A DNA stretch of 64,000 nucleotides, taken from NCBI GenBank assembly GCA_900471605.1, contig UCEY01000004.1:266436-330435 (forward strand), given 5' to 3'. Source of the stretch: Hyphomicrobiales bacterium (GTDB taxonomy: Bacteria; Pseudomonadota; Alphaproteobacteria; Rhizobiales; Rhizobiaceae). Below, piece by piece: positions 54,882 through 63,538 of this stretch. The position numbers were made by a program, and so were the translations under genes. The notes under the pieces are model-generated. The model was not told the origin of the DNA, did not search any database, and was given only the letters and a program-made list of their open reading frames with translations. Each line of letters starts with the position of its first letter. The first letter of the stretch is position 1.

Positions 54882-56071
54882 GTGCGTTCTCGATCATTTT
54901 CATCTTCGTTGCGGGGATCCTCAGGGGGCGTGTAGCGCGGGGGAGGATCCGGATCCGGCTGCCTGGCGCTTCGATCTGGCTCATAGGGCACCGAGCGTTC
55001 CGAGCGTTGCTGCGCGCCCTGGAGCATATCTGAAATGGGGGACCGTTCGTTCCCAGAACTGCCGGTGACCTGGTTCCATCCACTCCCGCTCTGACCCGAC
55101 GAACCATATCCGGAGCCCAGGGAGGACGCGGCCGCGCTGCCCCTGCCGGCGCGGAACCGCGACAAGGCGATCTGGCGGATCTCGCGGCCGGTGTTCTTGC
55201 CCATCACGATGGACGTGGAGGCCAACGAGCTCGCCATTTCCGGCACTTCCTTCAGCAGCACCGTCACCGCAATCATTACGAACACGAAGCTGAGATAGGT
55301 CTCGGGAGAAAGAAGGGTGGCGCCTGTCTTGGCTTCTACCTGTGCGGCGACGAAAAGGCTGAAAGCCGTCAACACCGTAGTTAGAAGTGGGACGAGAGCG
55401 AAGCCAACGGTGAGTCTAAGCCAGCTTTCAAAGTAGTGACGAGTCTGTTCCAGCATCAGCATTATTATCGCCATCGGCGCAAGTGCGAGCATGATCGCAA
55501 GTCCGATCCGGCTCATCATGATGACGAGCCCTGCAATCGCGACAAATACCGAGCCGACTACAAACACCACCGAGCCGAGGATCCAGGCTCGCACCTTTTC
55601 GCCGAGGCCAAAGCCGAAGGGCGGCATGAAGAAGCCCTTGCCAATAAAGGCGAAGGCGACGTCGATGATTTTGCCTGCGAATGTGTCGAGTGCGGAATAG
55701 GTGTCGCTGAACTTTAGCGCCCCGATTATGGTGGATCCGGCGGAAACACCCGTTGATATGCCGTTCATAAGAAGCTTGGCGTAATGGTCCGGGATTTCCA
55801 GGAGGATGACGTAGAATCCACTGAAGTTGATCCACATGGTGGCGAAGGCATAAACCAGAGCGAACCGGACCGCCCAGCCGACATAAGTCGAGTAACTGAT
55901 CTGCTGGAACTGGAAGATCTGGTTGATCGCGATATAGAGAAGCCCGAGAAGCGCCATCGAGTTGAGCAGCGTCTTAATCGGTCCGCCGATCACCAGAAAT
56001 GCGTAGAGCGCGAACTGAGCCGTCAGCGTGTCAATCGCGTCGACGAGCGTGGAGATGATTATGATGCTCAT
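54878..56071 (-). CDS. virB6: VirB6-type polytopic membrane protein
   Basis: 397 residues. About six membrane helices in the first 290 residues, including the conserved W-R-rich loop (YSTYVGWAVRFALVYAF), then a hydrophilic C-terminal tail of about 100 residues rich in Ser, Gly, Pro, Asp and Arg. VirB6 forms part of the inner-membrane channel. No virB7-type gene lies between it and virB8; a small lipoprotein gene sits between virB4 and virB5 instead. Confidence 0.92.
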   Translation of the reverse strand: MSIIIISTLVDAIDTLTAQFALYAFLVIGGPIKTLLNSMALLGLLYIAINQIFQFQQISYSTYVGWAVRFALVYAFATMWINFSGFYVILLEIPDHYAKLLMNGISTGVSAGSTIIGALKFSDTYSALDTFAGKIIDVAFAFIGKGFFMPPFGFGLGEKVRAWILGSVVFVVGSVFVAIAGLVIMMSRIGLAIMLALAPMAIIMLMLEQTRHYFESWLRLTVGFALVPLLTTVLTAFSLFVAAQVEAKTGATLLSPETYLSFVFVMIAVTVLLKEVPEMASSLASTSIVMGKNTGREIRQIALSRFRAGRGSAAASSLGSGYGSSGQSGSGWNQVTGSSGNERSPISDMLQGAQQRSERSVPYEPDRSARQPDPDPPPRYTPPEDPRNEDENDRERT

Positions 56072-56080
56072 CGGCCGGCC

Positions 56081-56866
56081 CTAGTTTGCAGAAAGGCTAG
56101 CGGCGCGGCCTGCCTCGCCGCCCATCATCATGAAATAACTGCCCATCATTGAAGCCATCGCCGCCTGGATGCGCAGGCTTTCGTTGACTTGCTGTGTCAG
56201 TTCCACCATCACCCGGGTGTTGAGGTCGATGCTGGTCTTTAGGTCGGGGCTGTCCTTGATCGCGACGATAAAGCCGTCGAGCCTCTTCATTCCGGCATTT
56301 GCCCGTTTGTAGCCTTCCTCCGCTGTTGCGGTGGAAACGCCTCCCATCGCGGAAGCGTTAGCGATGAAGCGGCTAGCCTGCTCTTTTCCGTCTCTGAGTG
56401 CGAAAATCTTGTCAAGTGCATAGGCGGAGCGAAGCTGGCCGAAGGCAGTGGCAATTGGAGGCGGGGCGTCAATCTTGCCTGAAAGCGCGCTATCGGTCAT
56501 CTCCTTCAGCCCCTCTCCACCCTGCCGGGCGGCGACTTCCTCTGGCCCGTTGTGGAGCGGGATCTCGCGCACTCCGAGTTGGGCGTCGCGGATCTTTTCC
56601 AGCGACGCCGTCTGGTTGATCACGGTTTGGAACAGCTGGGTGATGCCGCCGCCGATCGTGCGCGTCAGTTCCACCATCTTCATCAGCTGCTCCACCGTCA
56701 GCGGATCGTAGCTCTTCTGGGCGCCGGGTGGCAGCGCCGGCAGCTGGGAAATCACCGGCTCAGGCAGCGGCGATACCGAAGGGCTCTGGGCCCGGGAGCC
56801 CACCGTAATGCTCAGGCACACAAGGCCAACGCCCATAAATATGGTGGTCTTCATAGCGATGTTCAT
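56081..56866 (-). CDS. virB5: VirB5-type minor pilin
   Basis: 261 residues with a signal peptide (GVGLVCLSITVGSRAQ) and a helical mature region typical of VirB5 (PLTVEQLMKMVELTRTIGGG...). It is probably exposed at the pilus tip. It overlaps the preceding lipoprotein gene by 4 bp. Confidence 0.88.
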   Translation of the reverse strand: MNIAMKTTIFMGVGLVCLSITVGSRAQSPSVSPLPEPVISQLPALPPGAQKSYDPLTVEQLMKMVELTRTIGGGITQLFQTVINQTASLEKIRDAQLGVREIPLHNGPEEVAARQGGEGLKEMTDSALSGKIDAPPPIATAFGQLRSAYALDKIFALRDGKEQASRFIANASAMGGVSTATAEEGYKRANAGMKRLDGFIVAIKDSPDLKTSIDLNTRVMVELTQQVNESLRIQAAMASMMGSYFMMMGGEAGRAASLSAN

Positions 56867-57021
56867 GCATTCGCTCCTTTAACGAGGTCTATAGGACCGG
56901 TAAGCGGCTCCCAAAGGCAGGCACAGTTGTTCTTGCGTTCGGCCGGCACGGTCTGGCAGGACGAAAGGGCACCTGCCACAAGCGCCAGAACGATCACTGC
57001 GACGATCCTGGTCGTCTTCAT
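56863..57021 (-). CDS. Small lipoprotein, VirB7- or Eex-like
   Basis: 52 residues from ATG 57021, overlapping the virB4 stop by 4 bp. A signal sequence ends in the lipobox ALSSC; the mature peptide has two further Cys (NNCACLWEPL) and the sequence PIDLVKG. It could be the VirB7 subunit displaced from its usual place between virB6 and virB8, or an entry-exclusion lipoprotein. Sequence alone does not decide. Confidence 0.65.
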   Translation of the reverse strand: MKTTRIVAVIVLALVAGALSSCQTVPAERKNNCACLWEPLTGPIDLVKGANA

Positions 57022-59372
57022 TTCAGCATCTCCATCGGAAAATCTGGCCGGTCCCGCCATCCAAGGGGGGCCTTCTCGCCGCGACCGCCGCCAAGCACTG
57101 AGAGACCGGGCCCAAGCGCACCAAGATCAAAATCGAGCACAACGCTACTTTCGCCCGACTTCACCAGTACGAGGTGGTTGTCTACATTGCTGATCTGCAG
57201 GAACTCTGTTTCGGCCGGCGTCAGGTTAAGGGGGGATAACTCAGTCTCAGTGTTAAAGGCGCTCGGATAAACTATTCGTGTCACGGCGCTTTCGAGGATA
57301 GCGTCGCCGGCGCGGCTGTTCTTGATGTGGGAGACGCGCTGGGTAAGCAGCACCACCGCCACGTTTTTTTTGCGCATTGTGAGCATCCAGTCTTTCAGTC
57401 GCGCTTCAAAATAGGGGTCGTCAAGAAGCTTCCAGGCTTCATCGAGGACCAGCAGCGTCGGATGCTCATCTTCCACTAGGCGCTCCACGCGGCGAAAGAC
57501 GTAGGACAGCCAAGCGGTACGAACGATGTCGTTGTCGAAGATCTCTGTGAGGTCGAAGGCAGTAAGCCGGTTGTCAAAGCGCAGGGGATCGACGCCGCGT
57601 CCGCTGAAAAGCCAACCCAACTGACCTCCGGTGTCCCATCTCCCCAGCCGGGTATAGAGGTCGCCGTCGTCATCTGTAGAGCGGAGCTGCGAGCGGAACC
57701 GCTCGAAGTTCTGCAGCCGGATGTCGGCGCCCGCGTTCGACTGCACGGCATCCGTCAACGCTTGCAGTTGCAAAGGGGTCAGCCTTTCGCCGTCGTGACC
57801 GAGAATAGCTGCAAACCAGTCAGCGAGCCAAGCGGCGCCGCGCGCGTCGGATTCCGCCTGCAGCGGGTTGAAGCCGGTGTCCTCTCCCATCCGGACGGCC
57901 GAGTAACGCCCTCCCATGGCGCGTATCGCCATTTCGAAACCGTTATCCTTGTCGAACAAAACAATTCGCACCCCCAGCCTTTGCACTTGGCTTATAAGAA
58001 AGGCTGTACCGAGCGTCTTGCCCGAACCCGTTTGGCCAAGCACAAGCGTATGGCCGACCGTGCGATCACCAGGTTTGCCGGGGAGGTGGAAGCCAAAGCG
58101 GTAGGTTTCGCCGCGGGCAGTGGGGAAAACCGTGACCGCCTCGCCCCAAGGAGAGCGTTCCGGTGAGAGGCCCGTGGGGCTGCCATGTACCGCGCAGAGC
58201 TGTGCGAAGTTCTGAGATGAGATCATTGCGGCGCGGGTGCGGTACGCAAAATTACCGGGATGCTGAGCAAAAAACACGGCCCGGGCGGCAAATTTTTCGC
58301 GAACGGCGGCGACACCCGCATCCTGAAGCGCGCGAGTTACCCGCGCCATCGCTTCCTCCAATTCGCGCTCGCTGTCGCAGAACACAGCAATGCTGCAATG
58401 GTGATCACCGAATGTGAGGCGGCCGGAAGCGACGTCGTCCTCAGCCTCCTCCAGCTGGCGCATGAGTGAGACAGCTGCGTCCTCGGCCGCCTGCATCTGT
58501 TTGCGCACCCGCGCGATGCGATTCTGCGCGGCGATCGGATCAGTGGGCGTGAAACTCTGAGTAACCACCATGTCGTAGGCGAGGTTCAGCCTGTCGAGGA
58601 GGCCGGGATAGGTTGCAGCCGGATAATCCTTTATCGACAAGACAGTGCCGAAGCGGCGCTGGTCTGCGCTTTCGCACTCGAAGATGCGGCCGCTAAAAGT
58701 GACATGCGCGGTGGCGATAATGTCGGCGAGAGGCTGAAACCGGACGCCGGGCAGGAGCCGCACGTTTGTGCCGGTGATAGAAGCTCGTAGAAGCGAAAGC
58801 CACCGCCCCCCGGAAACATAAAGGCGCATAGGCCGGGCTTCCGCCACAGCCACCATCAGTGTCTTAACCATCTGGTCGAGGCGTCGTGCGCGCGCGGCTA
58901 CTTCTTCCCTGCTGTGGAGGTCGGTGCCGCCGACGAGCGACAGGAATTTCGCCGCCCTTCGCGGCGGTCGCACGACCAGCGTCACCACCGTGACACGGTC
59001 TTTGAGACCCACCGTGTTAAGATGGTGGCGCCAGCGTCGGTCGAGTTCGACGTTGAAAGGGTGACCGGTAACAGGTGGCAGCACTGGCTCGGCTGGCATG
59101 GAGATGCGATGGATGAAGTAGCAGACGTCAGCGCGCTGCTGGGCGATGAAGCGCGACAGCGCGTTGCACAATTCCGTGCTTGCACGCTTGTCGGCCGTGT
59201 CGGCATTGATTCCCTGGACGGTGAACGAGGCCATGAGGTCGCCGTCGCGCAACAGAAGCGTCGCGTCGTCAACAACCGCGAGATAAGGGAGACCACTTAC
59301 AAGTCTCTGGCCGCGGTCGCCCCCCCCGGAGCCAAGGCCGATAGTCGCGCGTGTCGTTGGCCCCTCAAGCAT
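57018..59372 (-). CDS. virB4: VirB4-type T4SS ATPase
   Basis: 784 residues. CagE/VirB4 N-terminal domain, Walker A GQTGSGKT near residue 445 and Walker B LLVLDEAWKLL near 637. It drives pilus biogenesis and substrate transfer. It overlaps virB3 by 8 bp and the downstream lipoprotein gene by 4 bp. Confidence 0.95.
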   Translation of the reverse strand: MLEGPTTRATIGLGSGGGDRGQRLVSGLPYLAVVDDATLLLRDGDLMASFTVQGINADTADKRASTELCNALSRFIAQQRADVCYFIHRISMPAEPVLPPVTGHPFNVELDRRWRHHLNTVGLKDRVTVVTLVVRPPRRAAKFLSLVGGTDLHSREEVAARARRLDQMVKTLMVAVAEARPMRLYVSGGRWLSLLRASITGTNVRLLPGVRFQPLADIIATAHVTFSGRIFECESADQRRFGTVLSIKDYPAATYPGLLDRLNLAYDMVVTQSFTPTDPIAAQNRIARVRKQMQAAEDAAVSLMRQLEEAEDDVASGRLTFGDHHCSIAVFCDSERELEEAMARVTRALQDAGVAAVREKFAARAVFFAQHPGNFAYRTRAAMISSQNFAQLCAVHGSPTGLSPERSPWGEAVTVFPTARGETYRFGFHLPGKPGDRTVGHTLVLGQTGSGKTLGTAFLISQVQRLGVRIVLFDKDNGFEMAIRAMGGRYSAVRMGEDTGFNPLQAESDARGAAWLADWFAAILGHDGERLTPLQLQALTDAVQSNAGADIRLQNFERFRSQLRSTDDDGDLYTRLGRWDTGGQLGWLFSGRGVDPLRFDNRLTAFDLTEIFDNDIVRTAWLSYVFRRVERLVEDEHPTLLVLDEAWKLLDDPYFEARLKDWMLTMRKKNVAVVLLTQRVSHIKNSRAGDAILESAVTRIVYPSAFNTETELSPLNLTPAETEFLQISNVDNHLVLVKSGESSVVLDFDLGALGPGLSVLGGGRGEKAPLGWRDRPDFPMEMLK

Positions 59373-59643
59373 GATACACCAAGCCCCGCCCCAGAAGGAG
59401 CTCGGGGCTCATCCGAGTTTTCTGTAACGCTACGAGGTAGACGCCTATAATTTTGGGGTCGTAGGCTGCCAGGCTGCGAAGAGCCACGTACCCCGTGGTC
59501 GATGACACGATTAGATAGGTGAATGACCCCGTTGTTATGAAGCCGATCATGGCGATCATCATCAGGACGATCAGATACATGATGGGCAGGCCTGCGAAGG
59601 TCACTTCTCGGGTAAGGCCAATAAAGAGCGGTGCGTGTCGCAT
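59365..59643 (-). CDS. virB3: VirB3-type inner-membrane protein
   Basis: 92 residues with the VirB3 start pattern (APLFIGLTREVTFAGLP) and two membrane helices (YLIVLMMIAMIGFITTG). It sits between pilin and VirB4 genes as expected. Confidence 0.92.
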   Translation of the reverse strand: MRHAPLFIGLTREVTFAGLPIMYLIVLMMIAMIGFITTGSFTYLIVSSTTGYVALRSLAAYDPKIIGVYLVALQKTRMSPELLLGRGLVYHA

Positions 59644-59700
59644 GAGCTTCCGTCCGTTGTTTTAGATCGTGCTGGCAAGAGATGTGGAGAGACGCCGCCT

Positions 59701-60018
59701 TCAGAGGCCGGCGACGGATATGGACTTGACGAAGCCCGCGGCTCCGAAGATGACCGCGATCCCCATGATGATGGAGATCGCGAAGGTCCAATCCATTCGC
59801 CCGGTCATGAAGAAGCCGCCGACGGCCATGACGGCGATGGCGGCACACGTCTTGCCGATGTCCCCGGTGATGCCTTGAACAATCCTGGTCAAGAACGAGT
59901 TGATGCCCTCGAAACTCTGGGCGAAACTGGGCTCGGCTAGGAGCAGAGAGAAGAGGGCGAAGGCATACAATAGTTTGGGGACGTTGACGCCCTGAAAATA
60001 GCTTCGAAGAAAAGACAT
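59701..60018 (-). CDS. virB2: VirB2-type pilin
   Basis: 105 residues. A signal peptide cleaved near LAEPSFAQSFEG is followed by two membrane helices (CAAIAVMAVGGFFMTG and FAISIIMGIAVIFGAAGF), the pattern of VirB2 pilins. It is separated from virB1 by 39 bp. Confidence 0.92.
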   Translation of the reverse strand: MSFLRSYFQGVNVPKLLYAFALFSLLLAEPSFAQSFEGINSFLTRIVQGITGDIGKTCAAIAVMAVGGFFMTGRMDWTFAISIIMGIAVIFGAAGFVKSISVAGL

Positions 60019-60057
60019 GTTGGCCTCTGCTGTCGTTCGGGTTTAGGGTGATCTGGT

Positions 60058-61161
60058 TTATCGAGCGCTGGCGATGGCTGCCGCCTCGCGGTCGCGAAGG
60101 GGTGCCGGTGTGACACGGGCGGCGGCCACGATGTCAGCGACATATTGTTGTGTTTCCCGGTAAGGCGGGATTCCGCTGTAACGCTCTACTGCGCCAGGGC
60201 CGGCATTATAGGCAGCGAGCGCGAGTTCAGCACTGCCGAACCTTTCCAGCATCGCACTGAGATAGCGTGCCGAGCCGTCGAGATTGTCGTCGGGAGAAAA
60301 TACGTTGGCGACCCCGAGTTCGCGCGCGGTGTCCGGCATCAGCTGGCCCAAACCTCGCGCCCCCACCGGCGAAACCGCGTTCGGATCAAAGTTACTTTCC
60401 TTGTGGATCATCGCCGTGAACAGAGTGGCGAACTCGTCTTTGCTCAACCGGGCACGTCTCACGGCGGGTGTGTTCCCATACGATCGACCGACATCCGCCG
60501 CGAGCTGGCGCATCCGGTGCTGCTGCTCCGACATGGCGCCCGGGAGGCTGCGCGCTTTGAACCCGATGGCTATACCCGTTCCGCCGGCCGCTCCCGCAAC
60601 GCCATTCGATCCCATGCGTGGTGCCTGCGCTACGTCAAAAAGCACGGATGCGGAGGCAACCGGACGCAGTCGCTGCTTCTTACGCGAAAGCTCGACCGGA
60701 CTGTAGAAGCGTGTGTCCGGTCCGGTATAAGCGAGCTCTTTATGATTCAGGTTCGCATCAATTGCCGGCGCAAACGCGTGTAGCTCTGCATCCGGCGCCC
60801 GCTGTGTCTCGTCAACATTCCCAGCGGGGGCGTGCGATGGCATCAGTCGTTCAAACTGGGGCGGCAGGCCCGTGACCATCTCGCGGGCTAGGCTCCCCGT
60901 TCCCTCGCGCGAAGGTTCGGTTGCCCCTCCTAAAGCCCCGTCTGCCAATGCCGGCGCCGCACGTTCTGCCAAACGGTTACTCGCGGGCGTAGTCGCTCCG
61001 GTGCCTGCTTCCATCACGATCACAGCGCCGGTGTCCAACTCCTCGAAGACCTCCGCCTGCGCGCTCGGCGGCACCGGCAGTGTCAGCGTAAACGCCGAGG
61101 CGAGCAGGATGCTTACTGGCGCAGTGCCGATTCGGAACAAAAATCCACATGAAGAAGCCAT
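60058..61161 (-). CDS. virB1: VirB1-type lytic transglycosylase
   Basis: 367 residues from ATG 61161. Signal peptide (LLASAFTLTLPVPPSAQAEV), a long spacer, then an SLT domain with the catalytic Glu in MIHKESNFDPNAVSPVGARG, then GLGQLMPDTA and LALAAYNAGPGAV. It opens the peptidoglycan for T4SS assembly. First gene of the virB operon; a vir box lies about 100 bp upstream. Confidence 0.93.
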   Translation of the reverse strand: MASSCGFLFRIGTAPVSILLASAFTLTLPVPPSAQAEVFEELDTGAVIVMEAGTGATTPASNRLAERAAPALADGALGGATEPSREGTGSLAREMVTGLPPQFERLMPSHAPAGNVDETQRAPDAELHAFAPAIDANLNHKELAYTGPDTRFYSPVELSRKKQRLRPVASASVLFDVAQAPRMGSNGVAGAAGGTGIAIGFKARSLPGAMSEQQHRMRQLAADVGRSYGNTPAVRRARLSKDEFATLFTAMIHKESNFDPNAVSPVGARGLGQLMPDTARELGVANVFSPDDNLDGSARYLSAMLERFGSAELALAAYNAGPGAVERYSGIPPYRETQQYVADIVAAARVTPAPLRDREAAAIASAR

Positions 61162-61262
61162 GACCTCACCCAACGAAAGTAAAATTGAATAGTAATAGGA
61201 TTAAACGATTTTCATGTGTGTCACGATGACTTGTGCGCAGCATAAATGTCAACATTTACATT

Positions 61263-61278
61263 TATTTCAAATGTAATA
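61263..61278. promoter_or_regulatory. vir box matching the VirG consensus in both orientations
   Basis: TATTTCAAATGTAATA. The plus strand (61263-61277) and minus strand (61278-61264) each match the published vir-box pattern dRTTDCAWWTGHAAY at all 15 positions, as recalled. It is about 102 bp upstream of virB1 and 330 bp upstream of the virG-like gene. Confidence 0.7.
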
Positions 61279-61408
61279 ACAAAGGATTTTGTTTGTTTAC
61301 GATGGTATATTTGACGAGATGCTTCATGGATTCGCTGCGCTCGTGCCGCAGGTTAAATTCCCATGGGCTCTGTAATACAGTGCTGCTGGGGCGAGGCGCG
61401 CTCAACGA

Positions 61409-61423
61409 GGTTACAGCTGCAAC
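61409..61423 (+). promoter_or_regulatory. vir-box-like element upstream of virG-like gene
   Basis: GGTTACAGCTGCAAC matches 13 of 15 positions of the vir-box pattern; only the central WW pair differs (GC). It lies 188 bp upstream of the virG-like start and could mediate autoregulation. Confidence 0.45.
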
Positions 61424-61610
61424 AAGCGAGGAAAAGTGCCTTCAAACCGGGGGAGAGGTCATGTCACCGCATACCCTGTTCGACTTTCGTCTCATTACTT
61501 TTTGGCATCGCACCATGCGTCGGATGGACGTTGTGGCGTCTGCGGACGCAGTCTAGCTTCGCCGTCATCATCTAAGCAGAGTCCTGCTGCCCGACATGAA
61601 GGAGAAAGCC

Positions 61611-62336
61611 GTGAAGAACATCCTCATTGTTGACGACGACAGTGCGATGAGAAATCTGCTAGTGGACTATTTGTCCCAACACGCGTTTAACACCTGCGCC
61701 GTCGAAAATGGCCGCCAGGTGTCCCATCATTTGACGGCCGAGGCTACCGACCTCGTGATCGTGGACCTGAACCTCGGCCAGGAGGATGGCCTGCAAATCG
61801 TGCGCACGCTCAGCACCAAATCTGACGTGCCGGTGATCATCATCAGCGGCGACCGGCTGGATGAGGCCGACAAGGTAATCGGGTTCGAACTTGGCGCCAC
61901 CGACTACATCACCAAGCCCTTCGGGCTTATGGAGTTCCTGGCTCGCGTCAAGGTGGCGCTACGCGAGCGCCCCGACCGAAAAGTCAGCGCTAATAATAAA
62001 ATTTACACTTTTGACGGCTGGCGTGTCAGCGCGCGTCACAGGCGGCTTACAGACGCAACGGGAGCCGAAACCAAGCTGACAGCAGCGGAGTTCAATTTGC
62101 TGATGGCGTTTCTGCGCTCGCCGGGCCAGACATTGTCACGCGAGCAGTTGCTGCTTGCGACGCGCATGCACGACCAGGAAATCTACGACCGAAGCGTCGA
62201 CGTGCTGATCCTGCGCCTGAGGCGCAAGCTCGAACAGGACGCATCAAGTCCGCGATATATCCGCACCGAGCGCGGCGCGGGCTATGTGTTTGATGTCGAC
62301 GTGCAGGTCGAAGGGCCGCGGATCCGGCTGCAATGA
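61611..62336 (+). CDS. virG: VirG-like response regulator
   Basis: 241 residues from GTG 61611, chosen because AAGGAG lies 7 bp upstream; the ATG at 61596 precedes that site. The receiver domain has the acidic pocket D8-D9, phosphoacceptor D52 (VIVDLNLGQEDG) and K102 (TKPFG). The OmpR-type winged helix follows (LTAAEFNLLMAFL, SREQLLLATR, YDRSVDVLILRLRRKLE). It matches Agrobacterium VirG closely from memory, including D52 and the total length. It is divergent from virB1 and overlaps the peroxidase gene by 4 bp. Confidence 0.88.
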   Translation: MKNILIVDDDSAMRNLLVDYLSQHAFNTCAVENGRQVSHHLTAEATDLVIVDLNLGQEDGLQIVRTLSTKSDVPVIIISGDRLDEADKVIGFELGATDYITKPFGLMEFLARVKVALRERPDRKVSANNKIYTFDGWRVSARHRRLTDATGAETKLTAAEFNLLMAFLRSPGQTLSREQLLLATRMHDQEIYDRSVDVLILRLRRKLEQDASSPRYIRTERGAGYVFDVDVQVEGPRIRLQ

Positions 62337-63538
62337 GACCGGTTCCGCCTGAGAGCCGCGCACCCGCTACTGCCCACCTTGGGGCGCCTGATCGTGCCAG
62401 AGGCAGTTTTTTCGCTCTGCTTCGGGTGCGATCTTTCGGTGACACGCATAATAGCATCCTGAGGTTGGCGCTGGTTGTCGCTCTTGTATTCGCAGCACTG
62501 CCGGCTGGCTTGTCCTTTAGCTTTGACCGCAACAATCCGGTGGCGCCCCTTCCTGAACCCGACCCTCCCGATCCTAAGAAGGTCGATCTCGGTCGGACAC
62601 TTTTCTTCGATCCTATTCTTTCGGCGCATGAAAACCTGACTTGCGCCAGCTGCCACGATCTGCAAGCCGGAGGCACCATCGCGGTGCGGCGCGCCATCGG
62701 CCTTGCCGACGGGCGGGTGCTTTTCAATGTGCCGACGATTTTCAATGTATCCAACAACCACAGCCTCGGCTGGCGCGGTCGTATCAAGACGCTTGATGCC
62801 CAGAACGAAAAAGTTCTGATGGACCCGAACCTAATGGCGATGAGCTGGGACGAACTGTTGCCGCGGCTCGAACGGTCGCCGGCCTACAGGGCCAAGTTTC
62901 GAGAGGTTTATGGCGAACGGCCACGGCGCGAAGCGGTGCTCGATGCGATAGCTAGCTTCGAGATTTCGCTCCGTACGCCGGATGCGCCCTTTGATCGCTT
63001 CGTGCGCGGTGAAAAGGGCGCTCTGTCTCCCGAACAGGCGAAAGGCTATGCGCTGTTCAGGGACTACGGCTGCGTGTCCTGCCACCAGGGCTCAAATATC
63101 GGCGGCAACATGGTTCAACGGCTGGGGGTATTTTCTGACGACGATCTGACGGCGGTTGAAGGGGCGGAGGCCGGAGTAGACGCCCGGGAAAACCGGGAGG
63201 ACACAGCTGCGAACACGCCGGTTGCCGAAAGAGACTTAGATACCGGCGGTGATTTTCGCGTGCCGAGCCTGCGTAATGTCGCCGTCACCGCGCCTTATTT
63301 CCACGACGGGCGTGCCGAAACGCTTCCTCAAGCGGTGTCCCTGATGGGCAGACTGCAGCTCGGTCGCGATCTGTCGGACCCGGATGTGGCCGCAATCACG
63401 GCGTTTCTCGAAAGCCTGACTGGGCGCTTCAATAATAGGAGCCTTGAGTTAGAACCCAGCTCCGTTAAGGAGCCCTCCAGTACTGATCCCGTAGTCCAAC
63501 CCACTGTTCCCTACGAAGTGCGCGGCGCGCGGCCATGA
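62333..63538 (+). CDS. Membrane-anchored di-heme cytochrome c peroxidase (CCP/MauG family)
   Basis: 401 residues. A basic N-terminus and one membrane helix (about residues 43-63) direct the rest to the periplasm. Two heme-c motifs are visible: CASCH (104-108) and CVSCH (247-251). The family motifs NVPTIFNVSNNHSLGWRG and VPSLRNVAVTAPYFHDG surround the active site. Such enzymes reduce hydrogen peroxide or oxidise other periplasmic substrates. It overlaps virG (ATGA) upstream and the virA-like gene (ATGA) downstream, so it is translated with a two-component system. Confidence 0.9.
   Translation: MRPVPPESRAPATAHLGAPDRARGSFFALLRVRSFGDTHNSILRLALVVALVFAALPAGLSFSFDRNNPVAPLPEPDPPDPKKVDLGRTLFFDPILSAHENLTCASCHDLQAGGTIAVRRAIGLADGRVLFNVPTIFNVSNNHSLGWRGRIKTLDAQNEKVLMDPNLMAMSWDELLPRLERSPAYRAKFREVYGERPRREAVLDAIASFEISLRTPDAPFDRFVRGEKGALSPEQAKGYALFRDYGCVSCHQGSNIGGNMVQRLGVFSDDDLTAVEGAEAGVDARENREDTAANTPVAERDLDTGGDFRVPSLRNVAVTAPYFHDGRAETLPQAVSLMGRLQLGRDLSDPDVAAITAFLESLTGRFNNRSLELEPSSVKEPSSTDPVVQPTVPYEVRGARP

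Noticed and set aside
61180..61191. TAAAATTGAATA as a third vir box near virB1
   Set aside because: Too many mismatches to the vir-box pattern.
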